DNA of 64,000 bases, from positions 744,001 through 808,000 of the forward strand of contig JAUIMM010000570.1 in NCBI GenBank assembly GCA_031769625.1. Reading direction: 5' to 3'. The notes under the pieces were generated by a model that ran no database searches, was not told the DNA's origin, and saw nothing but the letters and a program-made list of their open reading frames with translations. Of this stretch, positions 44,701 through 56,700 are shown one piece after another. Made by a program: the position numbers and the translations under genes. The stretch is from Taudactylus pleione (taxonomy: Eukaryota > Chordata > Amphibia > Anura > Myobatrachidae). Each line of letters starts with the position of its first letter. The first letter of the stretch is position 1.

Positions 44701-47700
44701 ATGGGAACGCCTACCGTCTGGGGCCGGCCCCACTGACATCACAAGTGTGATGTCAGCTCTGATAGAGCCAAAAGCACTCCAGGGCTTGCGGCAGCGAGAC
44801 CCTACCGCAAGGTCTCGTCGCAAGCCCGATGGTCGCGATGGGTCTCGCTACCGCAAGCCCTGGAGTGATTTTGGCTCTATCAGAGCCAAAATCACTCCCA
44901 CTGACATCACTATGTCAGTGGGGCCGGCCCCAGACGGTAGGCGTTCCCATGGAAACGCCTCCGTATGGCAGCCACACCCCCGGCACGCCCACCAAAGGGG
45001 GCGTGCTGTCAATCACCATCGACAGCATGCCCCCTTTGGTGCGAGACCCGGAGTGACAGCTTGGCTGTCGCTATCCGGGTCTCGCGCATGCGCATGACGG
45101 AGCTCCCTCTGTCGTGCGCATGCGCATTTGGGTATCATCGACCTGCTTGCGAGCGGGTCTGAATGAGACCCAGAATCCGTTCTTTGGTAAGAAGTAAGCC
45201 TGGAGGTATAGTCTTTCTAGATGCTCCAGGGGGAACAGGAAAAACATTCCTCCTAAATCTAATCTTGGCCAAAGTTCGTAGCCAAAAGCAGATTGCAATT
45301 GCAGTTGCCTCAACATTGTTTTACTTATTATTGAGGTAACAGTGTCCACATACTCTATATAAATGCATAGATAGGTTCTTTTCAGGGCTAAAACCATGTC
45401 CGCAAACAGTGGAGTCCTTTTCAGGATCAATGGAATGGGGTTATAGGCGAGGACGGGATACAGTCAGTATCTTGGCGGCCGCGATGCCGGCGCTTATATT
45501 ACCGGCACCGGAATCACGACACCTCTCACAATCCCGGCATCGGCATCCCGAATGCCGGGAGACCGAAGGTATCCATGACCAGGTCTGAGAAGGTTATCAG
45601 GCCACACGGGTGCAATATCTCACGCTGCCAGGGTGCATGATCTCTGCAGGGTGCCCCCAATGACCTAGACTCTCTGTGCGCCAGGGGCCGACATTGCATT
45701 GTATGTTCTTTTGTGTAAGGAGTTTTTGCAGTTTTGTATTAATGACGTATATTAATATGTATATATATTACATGCCCTATTTCCCTTTCCTTCCTCCTCA
45801 GCTTCTGCTCGTCAGGTGACATTTCCTCTCTCACCGTCTGCGCCAGCAGTTACCCCTCCGCGGCGGCTTTCTGCTTCCTGGAAGAGCTGATCTGGGAGTT
45901 TTCCTCATCCTACAACAGCAGTGCTATAGCCCTGGTATCCCGGCCCTATGCCTTCCTGGAGTTTGGTAAGCTTCTCACTGTATAGAATCTACCTTCCGCT
46001 GCTTCACATCCAACACTAGAACAGACGCTGCATACAGCAGGAGGCTTAGAGAGCAGGTAAAGCCAGTATGACGGAGTTGAAAAATACACATGAAGTAATT
46101 GTTCATTCTTAAGTAAATACTGTATGTCCACCGTGCTCTCAGTTACTCCTCTGCAGCAGGCTGCTATGTTAGGGGGAAGAGCTTCCCTGACAGAGCAGAC
46201 ACAGAATGACTGACAGCTGTGCACACTTGTTCTGTAGAATTGCACTGGCTGCTTTGGGCCTGATTCACTGCGGACGGCGATATAGCGTACGCACACGCTT
46301 CAGTGCGATTGGAAGCTAATCTACTGCCATCGCAATGCCGCCGCAGCACTACATACGCACAATATACTTACAAACACACACAGCATACATACAGTTGCCG
46401 GGCTACTGCTGCTGCTGGGTGGCCGTGATGATCCTGCCTCTTTCTCAGTGCCGTAACTAGACATTCTGGTGCCCTGTGCGTGAAAGAGTATCGGTACCCA
46501 CCCCCTCTTCCCCCGTCAGTTTTCACCAATTAATATTAACATTAAACAAATATAAAGGGGATATATAGAGTTAATTTACAAAGAAAGATCTGTATTTCAT
46601 ATTACTATATCCCAGCCTCCTCCCCTCCCAGGACTTTCCAGATGCAGATGCACAGCACCCACCTGGCCAATTGGACCACACTGGCAATGTCTGTGCAGCT
46701 ATAGTTTTATTTTATAACCATGGTGCCATCAAACTGCCCCCCCCCTTTCCCTGGGACTCCTATGTCTAACACACATACACCCCAAACACTCTCCCCCCTC
46801 CTTCCTCCCCAGGACTTCAAACAGCTCCTCGATCCCTTGTATGCACTGTAGCTGTTGAGTCACTGGAGAGCCATCATGATGTTTCTCCTTAAAAGCCAGT
46901 GCACCATGCGGGAGCCGGGGGAGGCGGAGCTCACAGTCTCACAGAAGGGTTGTGGATAGATCCCCTTCCTTAGATGTACCTACTGAAGGGAACTTTACAC
47001 AACCCTTACAGCAGTCAGGACAGCCGGGTGAGCCTCTGATATACATCGTAGCGGGCACCCAGCAAATAGAAATTGCAGCAGCAGCCGGGTTCGCTCCCAG
47101 AGCATTCTCCGCTCTGTGCTGCCACCCTGCTTACGGCCCGAGACTAGACTGTCTAGGTCTCTGATAAAAAAAAAATTGGTTGGGAAGTGGGGGTTTCTGG
47201 GTACTCAGAAAGCCGCCCCTTCATGTGCTAGTGTAGTCTGAATTGCCTCCGCACATTACAGAATACATTGTTGTTGGGTAATAGGTACATGGGCACATCA
47301 TTTATAATCAGGTACAGGCTTCAACCGTCTCAGACCATGCCTTGTGTGCAGGGGCGTATCTATAATGGTTGCAGGGTGTGCGGTGCACACGGGCCCCTGG
47401 GTCCAGTACCCATATTATCTAATACTTACGTCTCCGGGTCCCACGTTGGGTGTCTCAGCCCTTCACAAAACGCCGGAAAATGCCGACCAGCGTTTCGCGC
47501 ATACGCAGTGAGGAAATCACCTGGAAAATGGCAGCCACGCCATTTCCCCGGTGACCTACACATGTGCAGTAGACTCCGGGCACACTCTAGTGCCCAGAGT
47601 CTACTGATGCTGTAGTCGGCGGTCAGACGCGACAGTCTGCTGCCGGCCGCCGAGGAGAGAGGGAGGGGCCCCGGATGGGGAATCAACACAGGCCCCCTCC

Positions 47701-50700
47701 TCTCTTAATACACCCTTGCTTATGTGTATTTATTGGTTGGCACTGAGGTCAGAGCAGTGCTCGATCAACTATCGGGCTGCAGCCCAGGGCACCAGGACTT
47801 GTGGGGGCGCCACACAGTTGGCAGCTGGGGAATAACATGAAGACCTAATTCATACCATAGGGCAGGCCTGGCTAACCTGGGGCTCTCCAGCTGTTGTGAA
47901 ACTACAAGTCCCAGCATGCCCTGCCACAGTTTTAACATTTCGTAATAGCAAAACCGTGGCAGGGCTTGCTGGGACTTGTAGTTTCACAACAGCTGGAGAG
48001 CCTCAGGTTGGCCAGGCCTGCCATAGGGTATGTAGGGGGAGTTGTCATACACACATTTAACTAGAAAAGTGTATTTACAATATTTTAACCAGAATTGAGA
48101 ATAAAATCCAGCCTGTATGATGCAGGAACTAAGGACAGATACTCTGGCGATGCTCCCCTAGAGTTGGTGTGGATAAATAACTCAAAGGAAGAAAAAGATA
48201 AACTCTCTTTGTGAGGGCACTACTTATTATTGTCTGCTAAAATTCCATTTTATTATAAATCAATAAACCTTAAACAGTACTAAGACTTACCAACACAGAA
48301 ACAGTAGACTCCAAATGAATCCTCCTTTTATACATTTTCCTTCCTTTGACTAAGTAATTCCATGTTGGCGGTGGCCGCAGAGCTTCTCTAAAGAAGATTT
48401 TAGTTATCCAGCCATCAAAAGGCAATTTTGAGGGAAGTTATTTCTTGTAAATGTGTTTATTTAAAGAGTCATACAAGTCAATGATACACAAATAAACAAA
48501 TAGCAAATTAAATAAGTTTCAACCAATAACAATAGCATAATAGGCATGTAAGTACAAAAATAAAAAAGTCACATGGGAATAAAAGGCTCAGATAACTTAA
48601 TATGTGTTTCTATGCTTCTTTGATCGCCAATGCAGCAGGGGATGTCATACACCTCCTGCCGCATTTGCATAATAGCAAGAACGGAATTCCATAAGCTGCC
48701 TGCGTGCATACATCATATATCTATAGCCTGCGTGCATACATCATATCTATAGCCTGCGTGCATACATCATATCTATAGCCTGCGTGCATACATCATATCT
48801 ATAGCCTGCGTGCATACATCATATATCTATAGCCTGCGTGCATACATCATATATCTATAGCCTGAGTGCATACATCATATATCTATAGCCTGCGTGCATA
48901 CATCATATCTATAGCCTGCGTGCAGCTTTGCAATTGCGATCCTTGCTGAATCACGCCCAGCGTCTGCTAATCTATTGTACTTTGTTATTTGGCCATGGAA
49001 GTGCTACCGACTGTATATAATTGCACAACATTTGGTAGTTTAGTCTGGAGCCTTCAGGATGTGTTCATACAATACCAAGGAGAAAAGACATCTGCAGTAA
49101 TCCCAATAAAGCGACAGTCTGGAAATGGTTATAAGGACATTTCCAGTATTTTACAGTGATACAAATGATAATCAAATGGACAGTCTCCCAGTAGTGGGTA
49201 TCCCAGAAAATTCACCCAAATATCAGACTACATAGATCTCTAACAACTCGCACAGATCCTTATAGCAACATCCAGGAATCTACAGGCCCCTGTCAACATC
49301 GTAAATGTCATTTTGGACAAGTATGGCTGTGATAGATGGTTAGTCAGGGGGTGGGGTACCTGATTCCAGCCCTGATAATGCCGGCGGTTAAAATCCCGGC
49401 AGCCTAATCCAGACGGTGGATATCTCGAAGCCTGCAGGTAAGTATTCTAACCCTAACTCACCTTTTCCGCAGCCTAATCCTAACCATACCAAAACCTTAA
49501 CCCTATTAATTCCCCTAGTGCCTAACTCCTGACCCTAAACCTAACCCGAATACTCGCCATTAGGATGGCAGCCATCGGGATTCTGGAGCCAGGATTCTGA
49601 CTGCTGACTTCTGTATGTTTTTGGAATGTGGGAGGAACCCAGAGTACCCGGAGGAAACCCATGCAATTACAGGGAGACTATACAAACTCCACACAGTTAG
49701 GGCTGTTTTGGGTATTTATCCCAAGAGCTCAGTGTTGTGAGGCAGTAACAATAACTTGGGCAGGTTATCTCATTCCTCTAATGCAGCTTTCAGTATATTA
49801 CATGGCAAATATATCTCTGGGTATAACCAGTGATATACTTGGATGAGTCACAGAGTATCTGAGCAAACTGCAGTCCCTGGGCCAAATGTAATCGCCTCTG
49901 GATAGCTGAAAATACAGATATTTCCGTGATTTAGCCGTGAGATTTAAAGTGGAAATTTTTTTATTTTTAAAAGGCAAAACCAACCTGCCTGTTTTCAGCA
50001 AGGTAATGGGGCAGCGTGCATTCGGCAGTGGGATGTTTATAAGTGAAGTATAATCACTTGTATTTACCTCGGTAATTCACCAATGTTGGTGTATATAGTA
50101 ACACACAGTCTCAGGTTTTCTTGCTTTTTGTCAAAATCCATCTTGTCCATCTATTGTCTCTCTGATCCAGACAGTGTCATTCAGCGGGTGAAGCACAATT
50201 TCAACTTTGTCGACAGCCCCCCGATCCGCCTGGATCCCAGCCCCCCTCCCGTCTTTGTGAAGCTGGAAGATGTGGCAGAATTAAATGGCATCGCAAATGG
50301 TCACACGGTCGCACATGTGCGCTCAGGTAAAGTGATGGAGCATGTTAGTGCCCTGCGTGTTATTTACAGAGAGGGGACTCATCGGAATACCAGGAGTGGG
50401 CGGTTTAAGAATAAATCCTGAACCTCCCCTCGTTACTCCTCCCACATCCAGTCCTGGCTCCTCCCATTTTCAGTCACAACTACTTTGGGCCCCAGTGGCA
50501 AACGCAGGATTTCTAGAGGGGGGGTTTCTAAATGCTTGATTTTAGAGTGAGTGTGGCCATTTCATGAAGAGGGCAGAATTAGTACTTGACTAGCTTTAAA
50601 ACGCGTTGTACAAAGTGTATTGTGTCATAATGCCAGCATATACAGGGCCAGGGATCACAGTAAGCCTTCCCGCCTGAGCTGAATGTTTTTATTTTTGATG

Positions 50701-53700
50701 TGGGCATCATTCCAGACTATTGGAGCAAGTTCCGGAGCCTGGAGGAGCAGCGGAAGAACCTAGCACTGCCCTGGACATATATGTACATATTGGGCTTTAT
50801 AGCAGTGCATCTCTAACAGTGCATGATTTCCAGATCTCCTAGTTGGTGCACAGGTTATTTGTTACTGGCTGATACATGTTAAAAGATCCACAGGTGGTGC
50901 TAATTATTTCATTTGTGATACTGAGAAGGGGAAGCAGTCGGGAAGCCGACAGACGGAATCCCGACCGCCGGCTTCTCGACTGTCTAATCCCGGCAAGGGC
51001 TAAATGACAGGCGTCAAAATCCCAATGCCTGTCATTTTACCTATGCTGGGAGCCGGACACCCGACTTACCGATCGAAGGTAAGACGGGTGCCGTCCGCAA
51101 ACAGCCATGGGGGGGGAGGGGTAGGTTAGGGTGCCTAACACCCCCCCCCCCGGAGGTTAGGGTCAGGCTAGGGGAAGGGGGGTGTTAGGGTTAGGCACCC
51201 CCGGGGGGAGGTCAGGGTTATGCACCCGGAATGGGTATGATTCCCGTCAGCGGCAGCCCGACAGGAGCAGAGTGCGACGCAGCGGGAGCCCGACAGCGCT
51301 GGAAATCCCGATCGTGGATAGGTAAGTATCCACTAACCTAACCCTCCTTAGGGGTGCCTAACCCTAACTTCCCCCCCAAGTGCCTAACCCTAATCCCCCC
51401 TGTAAGTGCCTAACCCTAACCACCCCCTAGGCACCCGGGGGGGTGCCTAACACTAAGTCCCCCCCTGGGGGTGCCTAACCCTCCCTCCCCCTAGCCTAAC
51501 CCTCCCGGGGGGGTGCCTAACCCTAAGTCCCCCCCGGGAGCCCTAAACCTAACCCTCCCCCCCGCGGCTGTCCGCTCGCGTCGCCCGGCATCACTACGAT
51601 CGTGATGCCGGGCGCCGGTCTCCCGGCGTCGGGGAAATGCGGGCGTCTACATCTAGACGCCCGGCATTTCACCCATGCCGGGATAAGACAGTCGGGAAGC
51701 CGGCTGCCGGTATATAGGCAGTCGGCTTCCCGATTGCTTCCCATGCACCCCGCCCGGGAGACTTGGGTTTACGCAGCAGGGAAGGGGGGGTTAGGTTTAG
51801 GCACTGGGGGGAAGGTTAGGTTTAAGCACCCCTAAGGGAGGGTTAGGGTTTGGGGGGGAGGTTAGGTTAGTTTATACTTACCTTAGTACAGTCAGCATCA
51901 TACCGCACCCCTGAGAAGAACATGCAGCACTAGTAAAATTCTATTATAGTACTATTTGTACTGTGGTCATGGTGTGTGCTGGGGAGGGGGGTTTCCAGGC
52001 AGCCGGAAACCCCTCTGCATTTGCCTGTGGACCCTACACCCCCACATCCCAATCACCAGACAATGGACGCTCTCCAGTCAGATTGGTCACACACTCTCAT
52101 TATGTGATTTGAAGCAAATGGAACAGGATTTATAGCACAAAGGTGGAGCTGGATGTCCCCTACACATACTTACCAGCAGCAGTGTACGTGGGCATGATTT
52201 AAAATCACCAATTAACAGCACAAAGCTGGGAATGAAGCTTCAGCCGCAGTGATGTCAGGGATTTCAGGTGACCTGATGAACCTTCGTTCAGCCTATAAAA
52301 TGGCTGCCTCCACTGGGTGAAGCATTTCTGTACATTCATAAAGTAGCCATTGCAAACAACAACTTTTGATCGTTCATTGCAGAAACCACTGTTGAATACC
52401 CACATTTAATTGGCAGATGTATTATTCTGCCTATAAATTCAGTAGAAAATGGGACATCATGCGTAGTGTTATCATCAGACCCCTTGAATTGGTAGTCTGT
52501 ATAATGGCTGCCTTCCTTGTGACAGGTTTACGTTAATGGTTATATTATATTGACCTGACCTTGATTATAGCTAGTTAGTGTAGAATGTTCTGTGTCTTAG
52601 ACCATGAAGATCTTTTCCGTGACTCTCTGTTACTTGTCCTTAGCACCTAGTTACAGAATGGCCCCTGTGACCGCGCTGGGCATCCTGTCACTGACGCTTA
52701 ACATCATGTGCAGCGCTCTGAGCCTCATCCGCGGAGTCCACCTGGCCGAGTACTCGTTCCAGGTAACCTCTGTCTTACGCTGACATTATCATCTTACTAC
52801 TTCTAGAACGCTTTCACTGAACTTGTCATGTGGTTTAGTGAATCGGGTGATGCAGGCTGTATGAATATATCAATTATCCAAACTCAAGACCAAAGGCTCA
52901 TTTGTCCAAGGGTCTAGGGTCCAAATGGGAAAATATACAATTGATCGGCCACTTGGGACAAGCGGCTGCATCACTACTGACATTACAGGGACCGTTTGTA
53001 TGCCTGTGCAGATGGGCCGTATTTTATGGGATTATTGAAAAACATTGTGGCTTCCTTTGGGGTATCCATGCTGTGATATTGGCCCATCTGCCTGTTATTG
53101 GCTGCAATAGCTTAGTGTGTGGCCAGCATTACACCATATAAGAGTGATGAATTGGACATTCCTAGCTTTTTGCAGTTTGTTGTGAGGACAAGAAATGCTA
53201 ACAGTACTAGTATTTGATCACTAGAGGGAGCCACATATATATTAGTCCAGTGGTTCCCAAACTTTTTTGAATCACAGTGCCCTAGTGCATCAGAATTGTT
53301 TTCACGGCACCCCTAAGCCAAACCTTTGTTATTGAGAAATTCAGAATAAAAAGTAGTAAAGTGAAGTAGATTGCTTGCCTGTCATCCTTAGGTTCAGTTA
53401 TATAGTATTGAACAGGTTTGCGCTTCTATTTGTCCACATATTTACATTATAATGACCATCAATTTGATTTAGTACTGGACCACCAACCTAAGGCACCCCT
53501 GCAAGTGTCCCGGGGCACCTCAGGGTGCCTCGGCGCACAGTTTGGGAACCATTGTATTAGTCTTAGCCACCAACACAGTTTATAACAACATAAATGGACT
53601 CCGTAGAAATATGCTTTGTTTTAGATGCATCAGTTTTGTTTTATAGGAAACACCATTTTGTAGACTTATTAATGAGAACTAATCGGCCTACAAAACTCAC

Positions 53701-56700
53701 ACTAAAGACCTTCCATATGAATTTACAAAATGGCAGCCTTCACTTCCTGTAGATGGGTGACCTTTACAATTAACTTCAATATAATGTGATTGGCTGCCGC
53801 TCTGATATCCCTTGTACATAGACGGTACAGAGAAAACTATATTGTAACAAAACAAATAAGAAATCTGTTCATCACAGAACAGCGCAGCTCATAAAATACA
53901 CCGTATAGGAAATTGCCCCACTTAGAGGCTGCACAAACGTGAAACTTGAGCAAGGGGCAAACGCAGAATAAATTATTCACTATATAGTACAAAGCTGCTG
54001 AAGCTTCTTATAACCCTGCGCTGATCCCTATTTTGACAATTTTTGGGCTAGGCACACTGCAGCATCAATGTCCATAAATTATTTTAAGCGCCCCCACACA
54101 AATTCTACCTTGTTTTTTTGGGCAGGAGAGATCCGCCCACACAGGGTAGAAATACTGAGTTTGGCCACACCTAAGGGCTGCTTTGCGGAGAGAGCTCAGG
54201 TGAGGGCTAACGAGACAGACCTACAGTCAGGCTGCATGTGCAGTCAGTCCAGGGAGGACTGGCAGGTACAGAGCCCAGTATGCCTGGAGGCCATTGGGGG
54301 CCAGAGGGCTTGAGTCCAGACCTACAGCAGGCAGGAAAAACTCTAAAGACTGTATACATTGAAACTGCTAGGCTGCAGGCTGGGGAGGCCAGAGCCTATA
54401 CCTGGAGGAGACAGGGAAGGCCACCAAGAAAGACTGTGTATGTTACTTTGCTGGAAGCAGATTTTGAGACTGCAAGCAGGTCAGGAGCCTGAACGTGAGC
54501 AGGCCGAAGCCTGTGAGAATATCTGTCAGGACTGGGACTTTAACGCTGAGAGACTGTGTTTGCAGATTAGGTGCACCATTATAGTCAGGGGTCAAGAAGT
54601 GAGTTAGATACTCTAAAAAGGGGCTAGGCGTTTATTATTTTGTGTTAATTTGTGTTGCACCAAATTTATGCTGCTTTAGCACCTAATCACTGTACCACTG
54701 ACGCCCATCTACCGAGCTAATTACCCCAAGTCATCACAAAATAAATGTATTTATAATTTATTGTGAGACCACAGGGAAATTAGCTTGGTAGAGAGGTCAG
54801 TGGTGCAGTGAGTAGGTGCATAATAAAAGATCCATATGCAGCTTTTCAGGCTAAAATGAAAATATATGGTGCTTTACTGTCAGGATTTCTGGAACAAAAT
54901 AATAAACAGCCTTGCCCCCATGCAGGGCACTACCTCACCGCTTGAACCCTGACTACAGTGGGCATCTAGTCTGCAAATGTAACACAGTCTCATTCCTTTA
55001 GTTCTGCCTCTCACAGGTAAAGATACTGGCCTCCTGGCCTTCACACAGTCTCTCTTGTGATCCTCCCTGCCTCCGATACGGACACTGACACACTGGGCTC
55101 TGCATGAAGAACACCGCAAAGGACAGCTCTTTCGGTAAGAGCTGTCCTTTGCAAATGAGGGACTTCCGGGTCTATGACCCAGTATATATATCTCTCTCCC
55201 TCTCCCTTTTTTTCTTCTGGCGTCAACATGAATAGATTTAGTTTTGACGTTACATGCAAAAGGGCCACGTAAAGTTGTCCTTGAGAAAAACAGTCTCCAG
55301 CCTTGTTAGGTGTCTGTCCCTCTGTCATGCCAAAGCAGACTCTTACCGGGAATTAGACTCTTTTGAAATTAAAGAGTCGTTTTTCACATATATGAAATAG
55401 AAACGGTAAGAAAAGGGATAAACTGAAATTTAGTATCGGTAAACAGGGCTCACATCAATATTTCTGGAGAAGCCGGATAGTACATATCAATCTCTACATG
55501 GTATAAAATAAAGTCCATCGTATTTGTGAGGTATGAGGTATGAACAAATGCAATGACAGAGGCACAAATTGTCTCGGTGATGTCACATCACTGTAACCAC
55601 CCAGTGGCTGTATCTGCTCCATACCTGGGTATATATTATATACCTACAGTGAGTAAGTATACAGCACTCACAGGCTACTTTCTTTCTTCTGTTTACAGGA
55701 CGGATATGAAAATGCAGGAAGAGTTTTGGCTTTTCTCTCTGCCTTCGCTGCAAACATATTACAGGTCAGTCATAGGACAACTACCACCAGGAGAAGGGGA
55801 AATTCATATATCGGTTATCGCGATAATATGTGCTATTCAGGATAATCCTGACTTTGCACTGCTGCTATGTGAAAACATAAAGTGTGATGGAGTATTACCT
55901 TCACCCTCCAATAGAAACGGCAAAAGACACCAGCCCTCTTTCCCTTCTCTATTGCGTAATGACACAGGACACATAGAGCCTGACTCAGGGGTGCACATAG
56001 TGTTCATGCAGCATGCGCTCAGCCTGCACGTACATTCCACATTGCACTACGCATGTGTCCCGATGGTAAACTCTCTGAGCAGTGGCGTCTTTAGAGAGGA
56101 GGGGGTCCATGTGCATCCCCCCTGTCACGGGCCCCCTCCTCTCACTTCGGGGCCGACTGACGCGGCTTGCGTGGACTATTGCAGAAGTAATAGACCCTGG
56201 GCACTAGAGTGTACCTGGAGTCTATTGCGCAGATCACAGGGGGAATTACCATAGGCCACGCCTCCTAAGTAACATTTGAAGGCTGGCACGCCTCCAAATA
56301 ACGTCAGGCTGGGGGTAAGCCCAGCACTCCGTCACTATCTGGGCTTCACCCAGTCCTCTCCCGGCACTGAATGGATGCCGCGCGCAGCATCCATTCAGCT
56401 ACTCCGGCCCATGGGTGGAACAGCGGGGTAGTACTGTCCCGCTGAAATCGGGATGTTGGGGAGGGGTGCAGCCTCTGTTCGACCGCACTGGACGAACACC
56501 CCGGCCCTGAGTAATAGCGTGTACCTCTGACCAGGCCCATAATGTCACTGCTCCCAGGAAGCGGACGGGACAGAAAGCGAGTTAGGATCTTTTAGATACT
56601 ATGAAACTGTGGATTGATTTATTGTTTTTACACCAGAATTGTGTATTAATTAGTTATCAAAGATAATGGTTGTCTTTTTCACTGCGCATAAAAGACTGCA

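Noticed and set aside
51335..51880. CCCTAA-like tracts as a true telomere or chromosome end
   Set aside because: Units are longer than 6 bp (GTGCCTAACCCTAAC...), bounded by transposon-like ends and repeated in other places in the window.
54068..54607. Overlapping 80-codon frames as a gene
   Set aside because: The segment recurs inverted at 54880-55125 and looks repeat-derived; no frame is conserved between the two copies.
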